From: Tsuneonella deserti
GTDB lineage: Bacteria; Pseudomonadota; Alphaproteobacteria; Sphingomonadales; Sphingomonadaceae
Reading direction: 5' to 3'
NCBI RefSeq assembly: GCF_014644315.1
Contig: NZ_BMKL01000001.1
Location: 1,995,001-2,059,000, forward strand
DNA length: 64,000 nt
Positions 6,464-15,796 of the stretch are shown piece by piece (within the stretch, counting starts at the first letter, position 1; each line of letters opens with the position of its first letter). Made by a program: the position numbers and the translations under genes. A model generated the notes under the pieces. That model made no database searches and was not told where the DNA came from. It saw only the letters and a program-made list of their open reading frames with translations.

Positions 6464-7660
6464 ATGACAGAGGCGCCAACCGCCGGGACCGAGGAGCCGC
6501 GGCTGGTTGCGAAGCCGCGCGGGCGGACCGCGCGCATGACCTTCGCAGCGCAGGAACTGCGGCTTATTTCCGCGCTGGTGGTAATCCTCGGCCTTGGCCT
6601 TTTCCTCGCACTGCCTTTCGTGCTGTCGATCGGGTCGGTGGTGTTCCTGCCGCTGGTGACGGCGCTGATCCTCACCATCGTGCTCTCGCCGCTGGCCGAC
6701 AAACTGGCGGGCTGGGGCCTGCCAAATGTGCTGGCCTCGCTGATCGCCCTGCTCGTGTTGCTGGCGGCGCTGGTGCTGGCGGGACTGCTGATCCTGCAGC
6801 CCGCGATAGTCCTGTTCGAGACTTTGCCCGCCATCGTCGACCAGATCGGCCAGCGTTTCACCGAACTTCGTGACCAGTTCGCCTGGGTCACCGCCGCGAG
6901 CAAGCGCCTGTCCGAGCTGACTGGCCACTCGGGTAACGAAGTGGTGGTCGCCAGCCCCTCGGTGCTCGAGCAGTTCGCTTATGCGACTCCCAGCGTCATA
7001 CTGGAGACGCTGCTCACCTTCCTCATGACCTTCTTCATGGTCGAGGCCCGCGTCAGGATGCGGCGGCGGCTGCTGCTGGAAAGAACGGACCTTGGGGCGA
7101 GCCTTAAAGCGGCGCGGGTAATCAGGGATGTGCAGGACCGCGTCGCCGCCTACATCCTCACCGTCACCTGGATCAACGCTGGCGTGGGGATCATCGTCGG
7201 CCTTGCGGCGTGGGCGTTCGGCCTGGACGCGCCGGTCATGTGGGGTGGCCTGGCCGCGATCCTCAATTTCCTGCCCTATATCGGACCCCTGATAATGACG
7301 GCGATCCTGGCTCTCTACGGGGTCGGGACGGCGGAAACGGCATTCGTCGGGATCATCCCGGCCGCGGCGTACCTGAGTCTGCACGCAGTGGAATCGAACG
7401 CCATCACGCCGTCGATCCTGGGGGCCCGGTTCACAATGAACCCGGTCCTGATCCTGATCGCGCTGTCCTATTTCTCGTGGATCTGGGGAGTCTTCGGAGC
7501 GCTGCTGTCGGTGCCGATCCTGCTGACCCTGACGGCGTTTTTCGACCATGTCGGCCGGCCGAATCTGATCGGGTTCATCTTCGGCGAGCCACTGTTTCCT
7601 GAACAGCCGATCGAAAGCGCGGAAGAGGCGGAGCCGCCGCTGCCGGCCGTCGTGCGATAG
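6464..7660 (+). CDS. AI-2E family transporter (PerM/TqsA type permease)
   Basis: A polytopic membrane protein of 398 residues. A soluble N-terminus of about 35 residues is followed by paired helices at roughly 36-80 and 88-118, a cytoplasmic stretch with the amphipathic FTELRDQFAW region, and further helices from about 180 onward, ending in LFPEQP and a charged tail. The arrangement (two helix pairs, central soluble region, helical bundle with FLPYIGPL) is that of the AI-2E/PerM family. Substrates are largely unknown; some members export quorum signals or act as antiporters. It is downstream of ecfG on the same strand, so stress control by read-through is possible. Confidence 0.85.
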   Translation: MTEAPTAGTEEPRLVAKPRGRTARMTFAAQELRLISALVVILGLGLFLALPFVLSIGSVVFLPLVTALILTIVLSPLADKLAGWGLPNVLASLIALLVLLAALVLAGLLILQPAIVLFETLPAIVDQIGQRFTELRDQFAWVTAASKRLSELTGHSGNEVVVASPSVLEQFAYATPSVILETLLTFLMTFFMVEARVRMRRRLLLERTDLGASLKAARVIRDVQDRVAAYILTVTWINAGVGIIVGLAAWAFGLDAPVMWGGLAAILNFLPYIGPLIMTAILALYGVGTAETAFVGIIPAAAYLSLHAVESNAITPSILGARFTMNPVLILIALSYFSWIWGVFGALLSVPILLTLTAFFDHVGRPNLIGFIFGEPLFPEQPIESAEEAEPPLPAVVR

Positions 7661-7664
7661 CAAA

Positions 7665-7692
7665 CGGCCCGCCACCTTCCGGTAGCGGGCCG
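7665..7692. terminator. Bidirectional terminator hairpin between perM-like and sod genes
   Basis: The stem CGGCCCGC (7665-7672) / GCGGGCCG (7685-7692), extended by ACC/GGT across a bulge, closes on TTCC. It sits between two convergent genes. Neither side has a strong U tract, so its efficiency is uncertain. Confidence 0.55.
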
Positions 7693-7718
7693 CGAAGGAA
7701 GCTCGGCGCTCTGTAAGC

Positions 7719-8330
7719 TCAGCTCGGGTACTTCCAGGTGCTTCCGCGAACGAGGTTCTCGGCCGCAAACGCCCAGTTGAGCTTGCCGTCGACAACCGCA
7801 TCGAGATAGCGCGGTCGCAGGTTCTGGTGATCGAGGTAGTAGGCGTGCTCCCACAGGTCGATCACCAGCAGGGGATTGCAGTCCTGATCCGCCATCGTGT
7901 CGCCATCGTGAGTCTCGGCAATCTCCAGCTTGCCGCCCCGCTCGACCAGCCACACCCAGCCGTTGGAGAAGTGGCCCACGCCGCGTTCCTTCAACTGCGT
8001 GGCGAGCGCTTCGGATGAGCCGAAGGAATCGTTGATCATGCTCTGCAGCTCTTCGGACGGAGTGCCCGAGGAAGGACACAGCGAATTCCAGTAGAAGCCG
8101 TGGTTCCAGCTCTGGGCCGAATTGTTGAACAGGCCCTGGTTGCTGCCACGTGCGCTCCTGATGACGTCTTCCAGGGGACCGTTCTCGAGGTCAGTGCCGG
8201 CGACGGCTGCGTTCGTCTTGTCCACGTATGCCTTGTGATGCTTGCCGTGGTGGAAGCTCAGCGTCTCGGCACTGATGGCCGGATCGAGCGCGGACGGTTC
8301 ATAGGGTAGCGGAGTGACTTCGAAGGCCAT
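7719..8330 (-). CDS. sodB: Iron/manganese superoxide dismutase
   Basis: Cytoplasmic superoxide dismutase of 203 residues, the normal length. Metal ligands are visible: His27 (LSFHHGKHH), a His in SWNHGFYW, and Asp and His in IDLWEHAYY. The residue pattern (AQSWNH, Gln before the ligand region, and FSNGWVWLV) favours the iron-type branch, although metal use cannot be proved from sequence. There is no signal peptide. It is a single-gene unit between two hairpins or gaps, with no EcfG motif upstream, so it is probably controlled separately from the stress locus beside it. Confidence 0.94.
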   Translation of the reverse strand: MAFEVTPLPYEPSALDPAISAETLSFHHGKHHKAYVDKTNAAVAGTDLENGPLEDVIRSARGSNQGLFNNSAQSWNHGFYWNSLCPSSGTPSEELQSMINDSFGSSEALATQLKERGVGHFSNGWVWLVERGGKLEIAETHDGDTMADQDCNPLLVIDLWEHAYYLDHQNLRPRYLDAVVDGKLNWAFAAENLVRGSTWKYPS

Positions 8331-8394
8331 GGTTGTCTCCCGTGGTCAGATGAAAATGAGGACGATCCCTCGTTACATGAATGCGCGGGAACCG

Positions 8395-9675
8395 CTAGGG
8401 TTGCGTCTTTCCTTCGCGCACCCGGTCAACCGCCGCGGCGAGCGCGGTGTCCATCGTGACGTTGCCAATCGTTCGCATGATGTCCGGCATCATCTCGACC
8501 GCCACCAGGAGAGCGAGCGGTTCGATCGGCACGCCCATCGCCAGCGCGATCGGCCCGATCGAGATCACGAAACTGATCGTGCCCGGCAGGCTCACCGAGC
8601 CGACCGATATGACGAACGCCACCGCGACTCCCGCCATCAGCGCCGCCGGTGAAAGGGTGACGCCCGCCAGGTGAGCGACGTAAATGGCGACCGCCATGTT
8701 CATCGCGGGGCTCGTCGCGCGGAAGATCGCCACCGCCAGCGGGAGGACGAATTCGGCCGTCTCCTCGCGCAGGCCCATCCTCCGGGCACTCACGAGCATG
8801 GCTGGCAGACTGGCGAGCGAGCTTTGGGTCGACAGCGCCACTGCCTGGGCCGGCAGGAGCGCGCGGCCGAAACGCAGCGGGGAAATGCCACCCACCAGCC
8901 AGGCGAGCAGGTATCCGCCGATCATCAGCGTCGTGCCCACCGCCACCACGATGAGGATGTAGTGCCCCAAAGTCGCGAAGGCTGCCCCGCCGCTTGCCGC
9001 GCCCACGCCCATCGCCAACGCGAACACGCCAAGCGGGGCGATCCACAGGACCCAGCCGATGATCAGCAGCATTGCGTTGGCAAGCGCACGGAAAACTCCG
9101 ATCAGCAGTTCACGCTGCTCGCCCGGAAGCCGTACCGCTGCCAGGGCGAAAGCCGCGAAGAACAATGTCAGCGGCAGCATCGCGGTCTCGGCCGCTGCAG
9201 CGACGATGTTCGGCGCGACGAGTGACTGGATGAATGCGCCGAGTTCCGGCACGTCCTGAGGCGCCCCGTTCGCCGAAAGAACCGCCGCGGCCTTGGCCGG
9301 AGGAGGAAACAGGTCGAGGAGCACCGGCGTCAGCAACGCGGCGACGATGCCCGACAGGAACAGCACCAGTATGACCCAGAACAGCATCCGGCGCGCGGCG
9401 GCGCCCGCCCTCGCCGCGATGGCCATTTGTGAAATGCCGAGGACGAGCAGGCCTGCTACCAACGGTACGATCGTCACCTGCAGGGCCCGCAGCCACAGCG
9501 TGCCGACCGGCGCGGCGACAGCCAGTACGGTGTCAGACGCCCCGGTCTGAGCCACTAGCAGGCCAGCGGTAAGGCCTGCAAGGAGGCCGGCCAGCGTCCA
9601 TCCTGCGGGGATGCGTACTGTGACCAGCTGCCGCCCGCCGGACGGTGCCGGTGTTTCCGCTGTTTCTCTCATCAT
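8395..9675 (-). CDS. Dicarboxylate/amino acid:cation symporter (DAACS family)
   Basis: An integral membrane protein of 426 residues. Several helices lie in the first 230 residues, then come two re-entrant regions: a Ser-rich one (AVALSTQSSLASLPAML) and a second ending in SVSLPGTISFV. The helix with MNMAVAIYVAHLAG corresponds to the cation-binding NMDGT region of glutamate and C4-dicarboxylate symporters, although the exact NMDGT is replaced by NMAVA here. The transported substrate may therefore differ from glutamate or succinate. It is upstream of sodB on the same strand with a 64 nt gap, and diverges from glmM. Confidence 0.85.
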   Translation of the reverse strand: MMRETAETPAPSGGRQLVTVRIPAGWTLAGLLAGLTAGLLVAQTGASDTVLAVAAPVGTLWLRALQVTIVPLVAGLLVLGISQMAIAARAGAAARRMLFWVILVLFLSGIVAALLTPVLLDLFPPPAKAAAVLSANGAPQDVPELGAFIQSLVAPNIVAAAAETAMLPLTLFFAAFALAAVRLPGEQRELLIGVFRALANAMLLIIGWVLWIAPLGVFALAMGVGAASGGAAFATLGHYILIVVAVGTTLMIGGYLLAWLVGGISPLRFGRALLPAQAVALSTQSSLASLPAMLVSARRMGLREETAEFVLPLAVAIFRATSPAMNMAVAIYVAHLAGVTLSPAALMAGVAVAFVISVGSVSLPGTISFVISIGPIALAMGVPIEPLALLVAVEMMPDIMRTIGNVTMDTALAAAVDRVREGKTQP

Positions 9676-9786
9676 CGTCAGTAGATAGCGGGTTTGCCTG
9701 TCCGCACCAGCGCATCATTTCGTGACATCTCCCACTATGCGGGCCAAAGCGCGGGAGATCACAAATCACGCAGGTCGGCACGTTTC

Positions 9787-11124
9787 ATGGCACGCAAATT
9801 CTTCGGCACCGACGGGATCAGGGGACGCACCAATGCAGGCGTCATGACGGCCGCGACCGCCATGAAGGTTGGCCAGGCGGCAGGATGTCATTTCCTTCGC
9901 GGGGACCACCGGCACCGCGTCGTCATCGGCAAGGACACCCGGCTGTCCGGCTACATGATGGAGAGCGCGCTCGTCGCCGGGTTCACGAGCGTGGGCATGG
10001 ACGTGATCATGACCGGCCCCCTGCCCACTCCGGCGATCGCCTTGCTCACGCGGGAGATGCGCGCAGACCTGGGGGTGATGATCAGCGCCAGCCACAATCC
10101 CTACGAGGACAACGGCATCAAGCTGTTCGGCCCGGACGGCTTCAAGCTGTCCGATGCCGACGAGCTGGAGATCGAAGCATTGCTGGAGGCCGAACCGCAA
10201 CTCGCGTCGTCGGAGTACATCGGCCGGGCCCGCAGGATCGAGGACGCTCGTGGTCGATACATCCATGCGGTCAAGCAGTCGGTGGCGAGCGACATCCGCT
10301 TCGACGGACTGAAGATCGTGGTCGATTGCGCCAACGGCGCCGCCTACCAGGTGGCCCCCAGCGCCATCTGGGAACTGGGCGCGGAAGTCGTCGCCATCGG
10401 GGTCAGTCCCGACGGGACCAATATCAACCGCGATGTGGGCTCCACTTCTCTTTCGGCCCTGCAGGCGAAGGTTGTCGAAGAAAGCGCGGACATCGGCATC
10501 GCGCTCGACGGCGATGCCGACCGGCTGATCGTGGTCGACGAGAAAGGCCGGGCGGTCGATGGCGACCAGCTCATGGCGCTGATCGCGCTCCGGATGCTCG
10601 ACAAGGGATCGTTGAGGGGCGGCGGCGTGGTGGCTACCGTCATGTCGAACCTTGGCCTCGAGCGTCATCTCCAGGCTCATGGCCTGACCCTTGAGCGCAC
10701 GAAGGTGGGCGACCGCTATGTGCTGGAGCACATGCGCGCCCGCGGTTTCAATGTTGGCGGGGAGCAATCCGGGCACATGATCCTGCTCGACTATGGCACC
10801 ACGGGCGACGGCACCGTCGCCGCGCTCCGCGTCCTGGCGAGCCTCGTGCGGTCGGGCAAACGGGCGAGCGAGCTTCTGCGCCAGTTCGAGCCGGTGCCCC
10901 AGCTGCTCAAGAACGTGCGTTACGATGGACGCTCCCCGCTCGAGAATACGGCGGTAAAGGCAGCCATTGCCGATGCAGAAGCCGAGCTTGCCGGTCGCGG
11001 CCGCCTCGTGATCCGTCCTTCCGGCACCGAACCCCTCATCCGGGTGATGGCCGAAGGGGACGATGCGGGTCAGGTGGAACGGGTCGTCGAGGGCATCTGC
11101 GCTGCGGTGAGGGCGGCGGCCTGA
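9787..11124 (+). CDS. glmM: Phosphoglucosamine mutase GlmM
   Basis: Converts glucosamine-6-phosphate to glucosamine-1-phosphate for UDP-GlcNAc, and so for peptidoglycan and lipid A. The 445-residue length is typical. The phosphorylated serine is Ser102 in [13 protein letters not shown]; the Mg loop is ALDGDADRL; the C-terminal phosphate-binding loop is [12 protein letters not shown]. The start at [10 protein letters not shown] (9787) is the family N-terminus; an upstream in-frame ATG at 9694 would add an unconserved leader. The last base of the stop is shared with the next ATG, so DUF1272 and thiD follow as an operon. Confidence 0.97.
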   Translation: MARKFFGTDGIRGRTNAGVMTAATAMKVGQAAGCHFLRGDHRHRVVIGKDTRLSGYMMESALVAGFTSVGMDVIMTGPLPTPAIALLTREMRADLGVMISASHNPYEDNGIKLFGPDGFKLSDADELEIEALLEAEPQLASSEYIGRARRIEDARGRYIHAVKQSVASDIRFDGLKIVVDCANGAAYQVAPSAIWELGAEVVAIGVSPDGTNINRDVGSTSLSALQAKVVEESADIGIALDGDADRLIVVDEKGRAVDGDQLMALIALRMLDKGSLRGGGVVATVMSNLGLERHLQAHGLTLERTKVGDRYVLEHMRARGFNVGGEQSGHMILLDYGTTGDGTVAALRVLASLVRSGKRASELLRQFEPVPQLLKNVRYDGRSPLENTAVKAAIADAEAELAGRGRLVIRPSGTEPLIRVMAEGDDAGQVERVVEGICAAVRAAA

Positions 11125-11348
11125 TGCTGGAGATGCGGCCAGACTGCGAGCGGTGCGGGGCGGACCTCCCCGCCGAAACGCCGGGCGCTTTCATTTGCAG
11201 CATGGAGTGCACGTTCTGTGCGACGTGCAGCGAAGAGATGGACGACCGCTGCCCTAACTGCGGCGGCGAACTGATGGACCGGCCGACCAGGGCAAGGAAG
11301 CTTCAGGCGAAGTACCCCGCTTCGACGGAGCGGAAGTTCAAGGGGTGA
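11124..11348 (+). CDS. DUF1272 zinc-ribbon-like small protein
   Basis: A protein of 74 residues rich in cysteine pairs: MRPDCERCGADLP, CSMECTFCATC and CPNCGGEL. This spacing is the DUF1272 pattern of two metal-binding knuckles. Function is unknown and the protein is presumably cytoplasmic. Its ATG overlaps the glmM stop by 1 nt and its stop overlaps the thiD GTG, so it is translationally coupled on both sides. That arrangement suggests a constant expression ratio but not a shared pathway. Confidence 0.88.
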   Translation: MLEMRPDCERCGADLPAETPGAFICSMECTFCATCSEEMDDRCPNCGGELMDRPTRARKLQAKYPASTERKFKG

Positions 11349-12142
11349 CCGCCTCGCCTCCTCGCGTGCTGTCGATAGCCGGGTCCGACAGTTCGGGCGG
11401 CGCCGGCATTCAGGCCGACATCAAGACGATTGCGATGCTTGGCGGGTACGCGATGACCGCCATCACCGCCATCACCGCGCAGAACACCCGCGGAGTTCAG
11501 GCGGTCGAGGCGATGGAGGCCGGTATCGTGGCCGCCCAGATCGATTCGTGCCTGTCGGACATCGGCGCAGACGCGATGAAGATCGGCATGCTCGGCTCAC
11601 CCGAAATCGCCACACTCGTCGCCGAACGACTCGACAGCTTCGCCGGCGCGATCGTGTTCGATCCCGTCATGGTCGCGACCAGCGGCGGCGTTCTGGCTGA
11701 CGAAGCGACGATTGCCGGGTTTGCCCCGCTGATGAAGATCGCCACCCTGGTGACGCCCAACCTCCCCGAGCTTGCAGCGCTTACCGCGATGCCGCTGGAC
11801 GATCACGAATCGATCGCCGCGGCCGCGCTCAATCTGGCAAGGGAACACGATTGCGCGGTGCTGGCCAAGGGCGGCCATGCCGAGGGCGACCGCGTCCTCG
11901 ACACGCTGGTGTTTCCCGACGGCGATTTCGCCAACTTCGGCGACCCGCGCATCGACACACGCCATACGCACGGCACCGGTTGTACCCTGTCGTCGGCGAT
12001 AGCCACCCTGCTGGCGCACGGCCAGCCGCTCACTCACGCGGTCCGGCTCGCCCGGCGGTTCGTGCGCGCCGCCATCCGCCAGGCACCGGGTTTCGGCGAA
12101 GGCGCCGGCCCACTAGGCCACCAGGCGGTTCGCCAAGACTAG
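11345..12142 (+). CDS. thiD: Hydroxymethylpyrimidine/phosphomethylpyrimidine kinase ThiD
   Basis: Performs the two successive phosphorylations of HMP in thiamine biosynthesis. The 265-residue ribokinase-fold protein opens with VLSIAGSDSSGGAGIQAD, the substrate-binding motif. It contains GGYAMTAITAITAQN and ends with the ATP/anion-hole motif DTRHTHGTGCTLSSAIA. The start is GTG at 11345, overlapping the DUF1272 stop by 4 nt. No TPP riboswitch is seen in front of the operon. It converges with the LOG-family gene and overlaps it by 4 nt. Confidence 0.95.
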   Translation: MTASPPRVLSIAGSDSSGGAGIQADIKTIAMLGGYAMTAITAITAQNTRGVQAVEAMEAGIVAAQIDSCLSDIGADAMKIGMLGSPEIATLVAERLDSFAGAIVFDPVMVATSGGVLADEATIAGFAPLMKIATLVTPNLPELAALTAMPLDDHESIAAAALNLAREHDCAVLAKGGHAEGDRVLDTLVFPDGDFANFGDPRIDTRHTHGTGCTLSSAIATLLAHGQPLTHAVRLARRFVRAAIRQAPGFGEGAGPLGHQAVRQD

Positions 12143-13011
12143 TCCTTGATGTCGTAGAACGCGGAGATGTGCCCCCAGGCTTCCTCCGCAGTCTCGCACC
12201 AGCGGAACAGGTCGAGATCGGCCTTCGAGATCGTCCCTTCTTCGGCGATTGCTTCCCAGTTGATCACCCGGCTCCAGAAATCCTTCCCGAAGAGCAGGAT
12301 CGGCATCGGCTTCATCTTGCCGGTCTGGATCAGTGTCAGCAGCTCGAAGAACTCATCGAATGTGCCGAACCCGCCAGGGAACACCGCCACCGCCTTGGCG
12401 CGCAGGAGGAAGTGCATCTTGCGCAGCGCGAAATAGTGGAACTGAAACGACAGGTGCGGGGTGACGTACTGGTTGGGTGCCTGCTCGTGCGGCAAGACGA
12501 TGTTGAGGCCGATCGATTCGGCGCCCGCGTCATGCGCGCCCTTGTTCGCGGCCTCCATGATCGAAGGCCCCCCGCCCGAGCAGATCACGAACTGGCGCTT
12601 GCCGTCCTCGACGATCGCCTTGCTGCTGGCGATCCGGGCAAGCTCATAGGCCTCGTCGTAATACTTCGCCTTGGCGGCCAGCCGCTCCGCCACCACGCGG
12701 TTTTCCGGCGCGGCATTCTTGAGCAGGGTCTCGGCATGGTCGGGCGAAGGGATCCGCGCCGAACCGTACATGACCAGGGTCGAACCGACCTCCGCCTCGT
12801 CGAGAAGCATTTCGGGTTTCAGCAGCTCGAGCTGGAAGCGGACGGGGCGCAGCTCCTCGCGCAGCAGGAAGTCGATGTCGCGAAACGCCAGCTTGTACGC
12901 CGGGTCGCGGGTCTGAGGGGTGTCGGGCGTCGCCTTGTCGGAAAAGGCGGCTTCCTGTTCGGCAGGGTAAAACTTGCGACGCTTGAGGTCGCGCTCTTCT
13001 TTCTCGGTCAT
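12139..13011 (-). CDS. LOG family protein (TIGR00730-like), probable nucleotide/cytokinin riboside monophosphate phosphoribohydrolase
   Basis: A 290-residue cytosolic protein. The lysine-decarboxylase-like Rossmann fold shows the LOG motifs: SGGGPSIMEAANKGA early and PGGFGTFDEFFE later, the nucleotide-binding PGGxGTxxE signature. An N-terminal extension of about 90 residues makes it a long-form member. Family members cleave nucleoside 5'-monophosphates to base and ribose-5-phosphate; the natural substrate here is unknown. The start at MTEKEERD (13011) is chosen because the longer frame would run back through the pseudouridine synthase gene. It lies 44 nt downstream of that gene on the same strand. 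Confidence 0.85.
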   Translation of the reverse strand: MTEKEERDLKRRKFYPAEQEAAFSDKATPDTPQTRDPAYKLAFRDIDFLLREELRPVRFQLELLKPEMLLDEAEVGSTLVMYGSARIPSPDHAETLLKNAAPENRVVAERLAAKAKYYDEAYELARIASSKAIVEDGKRQFVICSGGGPSIMEAANKGAHDAGAESIGLNIVLPHEQAPNQYVTPHLSFQFHYFALRKMHFLLRAKAVAVFPGGFGTFDEFFELLTLIQTGKMKPMPILLFGKDFWSRVINWEAIAEEGTISKADLDLFRWCETAEEAWGHISAFYDIKD

Positions 13012-13055
13012 TGCGCCGCCGATAGGCGCGGCGCTGCGGGTGCACAATGGGCGCC

Positions 13056-13595
13056 TTAAAGCAGGCGCCATTCCCCGGGCGCCAGGCCTGCCAGGTTCCA
13101 CTCGCCAATACTCCATCGCACGAGCCGCAGGGTGGGAAAGCCGATTGCAGCCGTCATCCTGCGCACTTGGCGATTGCGCCCCTCGGCAACGGTCAGGCGA
13201 AGCCAGCTGTCGGGAACGCTTTTTCGAAACCGTACCGGCGGATCGCGTGGCCACAGGTCGGGCGGGTCGATCCGGTCAGTCCGAGCAGGACGGGTGATCC
13301 CGTCATTCAGCATCACGCCGTCGCGCAGAGGCTGCAGCAAGCCATCATCCGGCTCGCCCTCCACCTGGACCAGATAGGTTTTCGGGGTCTTGAACCGCGG
13401 ATCGGAGAGGCGCGCCTGCAAGCGACCGTCGTCCGTCAGCAGCAGCAGTCCCTCGCTGTCCCGGTCCAGACGTCCTGCAGGATAGAAACCGGCTTTGTCG
13501 ATAAAGGCGGACAGCGTCGGGCGCGGCGTAGGGCTACGCGCATCGGTGAACTGCGAAAGGACCCCGAACGGCTTGTTGAACGCGATGAGCGCCAT
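13056..13595 (-). CDS. Pseudouridine synthase, RluE-like (RsuA/RluB/E/F family)
   Basis: A compact 179-residue enzyme lacking an S4 domain, the usual architecture of RluE, which makes pseudouridine in 23S rRNA helix 95. The catalytic Asp is in the motif GRLDRDSEGLLLLT, after NKPFGVLSQF. The C-terminal region has LTVAEGRNRQVRRMTAAIGFPTLRLVR. The start MALIAFNKP (13595) is preferred; the open frame extends back through the tRNA-Gln gene, which cannot be coding. It sits 20 nt downstream of that tRNA on the same strand. Confidence 0.88.
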   Translation of the reverse strand: MALIAFNKPFGVLSQFTDARSPTPRPTLSAFIDKAGFYPAGRLDRDSEGLLLLTDDGRLQARLSDPRFKTPKTYLVQVEGEPDDGLLQPLRDGVMLNDGITRPARTDRIDPPDLWPRDPPVRFRKSVPDSWLRLTVAEGRNRQVRRMTAAIGFPTLRLVRWSIGEWNLAGLAPGEWRLL

Positions 13596-13615
13596 CGGCC
13601 GCTCCACTTGAAAGC

Positions 13616-13689
13616 TGGATGCCCCGCGAGGATTCGAACCTCGATTGACGGAGTCAGAGTCCGTAGTCTTACCTTTAGACGACGGGGCA
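13616..13689 (-). tRNA. tRNA-Gln (anticodon CTG)
   Basis: A 74 nt cloverleaf including an encoded 3' CCA. The acceptor stem is TGCCCCG/CGGGGCA. The anticodon stem is ACGGA/TCCGT with a seven-base loop CTCTGAC, giving anticodon CTG for glutamine. The T arm GAGGTTCGAATCCTC is canonical. The tRNA probably shares a transcript with the pseudouridine synthase gene that follows. Confidence 0.93.
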
Positions 13690-13889
13690 CCGGCGAGCGG
13701 GACACAGTCCGCCTCGCGAAGGGGGCGCACTTAGATTCGTGCGGAGCACAGGTCAAGGCTGTCGCAGGCGATCGCTTCCAGAAGCCGCTTCGGCCCGCTT
13801 GCCGATATCCGCGCGCACCGCTAGCATCCCCTCAGGTCCCCGTGATCTGGCGCATAGGACGCCCGCGGGAGGAATAGAAAGTATCGAAT

Positions 13890-15053
13890 ATGGCGGCTTT
13901 TTCACCGCCGGACAAAGCAGGAAGGACGCGGCAAAGGACAGGCGGCAACAGGGGCGGACCGTCCGGCAAGGTAGCCGATTTCCGCTACAAGCGCCCCTCG
14001 TCTTCCGAACCGCGAAAGACGGACGCGTCGCAGGTGGCGCGCGCAATATCCGCGCAAGGCGCGCCCGAAGTGCGCCGGCAAGCCTATGCCGCGCTTGACC
14101 TTGGCACTAACAATTGCCGCCTTCTGATCGCTCGCCCTTCGGGTGAAAACTTCACGGTGATCGACGCCTTCAGCCGCGTCGTCCGGCTCGGCGAGGGTCT
14201 CGCCGGGAGTGGCCGCCTGAGCGACGAGGCGATGGACCGCGCGCTGGCTGCGCTGCATGTCTGCGCCGACAAGCTGCGCCGGCGCAACGTATCGCTGGCA
14301 CGCTCGGTGGCGACAGAGGCGTGCCGCCGCGCCGTGAACGGGGGCGAATTCATCGAGCGGGTGCGCGAGGAAACCGGCATCGCGCTTGATATCATAACTG
14401 CGCAGGAAGAAGCCCGCCTCGCGGTGCTCGGATGCCATGTTCTCCTCGAGCAGGGCCATGGTCCGGCGGTGATCTTCGATATCGGCGGCGGTTCGACCGA
14501 GCTCGTCCTTATCGAGCCGGGAGAGCGCGTGCCGCGGATCGTCGATTGGGCCAGCGTTCCGTGGGGTGTCGTCTCGCTCAACGATACCGTCGCTTCGGCA
14601 GGCGACAGCAACGCGGAATTGCTGGACCGCTACGCGCGCATGCGGATGCTGGTGTCCGACAGTTTCGCTCCTTTCGCGGCGCGCGTCGCCGAAGCCGCCA
14701 AGGCCCATGACATCCGCCTGCTCGGAACCAGCGGCACAGTGACCACGCTGGCGAGCCTGCACCTCGAACTGCCGCAGTACGACCGCCGTGCGGTTGACGG
14801 GCTCATCGTGCCCTCGGTGGCGATGCGCGATATAAGCCAGCGCCTGTCTGGAATGGCGATGCAGGAGCGCCGCACGCTGCCGTGCATCGGTCCCGACCGG
14901 GCAGAGCTGGTGGTCGCAGGATGCGCGATCCTCGAATCGATCCTGGACATCTGGCCCGCGGACAAGCTCGGCGTGGCCGACCGTGGTATCCGCGAAGGAA
15001 TCCTGCGCGGACTGATGGCAGGAACGCCGGCGCCAGGGGCGACCCTCCTGTGA
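13890..15053 (+). CDS. Ppx/GppA family exopolyphosphatase/pppGpp phosphohydrolase
   Basis: A 387-residue ASKHA-fold phosphatase. The first 60 residues are a basic, disordered extension; the fold then begins at [16 protein letters not shown]. Further motifs are [11 protein letters not shown], the catalytic-glutamate region [14 protein letters not shown], and the P-loop-like [13 protein letters not shown]. The family degrades polyphosphate or pppGpp, and sequence alone does not separate the two. The stop overlaps the GTG of rlmE (GTGA), a coupling common in this order, linking stringent and phosphate metabolism with ribosome maturation. Confidence 0.88.
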   Translation: MAAFSPPDKAGRTRQRTGGNRGGPSGKVADFRYKRPSSSEPRKTDASQVARAISAQGAPEVRRQAYAALDLGTNNCRLLIARPSGENFTVIDAFSRVVRLGEGLAGSGRLSDEAMDRALAALHVCADKLRRRNVSLARSVATEACRRAVNGGEFIERVREETGIALDIITAQEEARLAVLGCHVLLEQGHGPAVIFDIGGGSTELVLIEPGERVPRIVDWASVPWGVVSLNDTVASAGDSNAELLDRYARMRMLVSDSFAPFAARVAEAAKAHDIRLLGTSGTVTTLASLHLELPQYDRRAVDGLIVPSVAMRDISQRLSGMAMQERRTLPCIGPDRAELVVAGCAILESILDIWPADKLGVADRGIREGILRGLMAGTPAPGATLL

Positions 15054-15712
15054 CCCGAGGCGGAGGCGATACGAGCAAGCGCGTGAAGACAGCGCGGGGA
15101 CGGACGGCTTCATCCAACCGCTGGTTGTCGCGCCAGCTAAACGACCCCTACGTCCGGCAGGCCAAGGCCGAAGGTTATCGCAGCCGTGCGGCGTACAAGC
15201 TGATCGAGCTCGACGAGAAATTCTCGATACTCCGGAACGCACGACGGGTCATCGACCTCGGCATCGCACCGGGTGGCTGGAGCCAGGTGGTTCGCAAGCT
15301 GCGACCCAAGGCGAGCGTGGTGGGAATCGATCTGCTCGAAGTCGAGCCGCTGGAAGGAGTTACGATCCTTCAGATGGACTTCATGGCCGACGAAGCACCG
15401 TCCGCACTGGCAGAAGCGCTGGGCGGAAAGGCAGACCTCGTGCTCTCCGACATGGCGGCCAATACCGTGGGTCACAAGCAGACCGATCACCTGCGCACGA
15501 TGGGCCTCGTGGAGGCAGCGGCATGGTTCGCGATCGAAAACCTGGAGCCCGGCGGCACCTTCGTCGCAAAGGTGCTGGCCGGTGGAACCGACGCCGAGCT
15601 GCTTACGCTGCTGAAGAAGCATTTCCGCACGGTGAAGCATGCAAAACCGCCCGCCAGCCGCAAGGGATCGAGCGAGTGGTACGTGATTGCCCAGGGCTTC
15701 AAGGCGCCCTGA
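15050..15712 (+). CDS. rlmE: 23S rRNA (uridine-2'-O-)-methyltransferase RlmE (FtsJ/RrmJ)
   Basis: Methylates the 2'-O of U2552 in the 23S A loop, a late step of 50S assembly. The 220-residue protein starts with a basic tail, then [14 protein letters not shown] with the first catalytic Lys. SAM-binding [13 protein letters not shown] follows, then [15 protein letters not shown] with the catalytic Asp, KVLAGGTD with the catalytic Lys, and a final [10 protein letters not shown]. The GTG start overlaps the Ppx stop by 4 nt. The stop codon lies inside a pentanucleotide tandem repeat. Confidence 0.96.
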   Translation: MTRGGGDTSKRVKTARGRTASSNRWLSRQLNDPYVRQAKAEGYRSRAAYKLIELDEKFSILRNARRVIDLGIAPGGWSQVVRKLRPKASVVGIDLLEVEPLEGVTILQMDFMADEAPSALAEALGGKADLVLSDMAANTVGHKQTDHLRTMGLVEAAAWFAIENLEPGGTFVAKVLAGGTDAELLTLLKKHFRTVKHAKPPASRKGSSEWYVIAQGFKAP

Positions 15713-15737
15713 CCTGACCTGACCTGACCTGACCTGA
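15708..15737. repeat. Pentanucleotide tandem repeat (CCTGA)6 at the rlmE stop
   Basis: Six perfect copies of CCTGA run from 15708 to 15737; the first contains the TGA stop of rlmE. A short (GCC)n tract follows at about 15741-15758. Because the stop lies in the first unit, copy-number change would not alter the protein, but it could alter the 3' region shared with the convergent cytochrome c gene. Confidence 0.9.
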
Positions 15738-15796
15738 CTTGCGCCGCCGCCGCCGCCGCCGTGGGAGCGGGGCTGACGCGCAATCGGAGGAAATGC

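Noticed and set aside
13012..13254. N-terminal extension of the LOG-family frame
   Set aside because: It overlaps the 3' part of the pseudouridine synthase gene on the same strand and has no conserved content.
13596..13730. N-terminal extension of the pseudouridine synthase frame
   Set aside because: It reads through tRNA-Gln, which is a clear cloverleaf with CCA end; the conserved protein begins at 13595.
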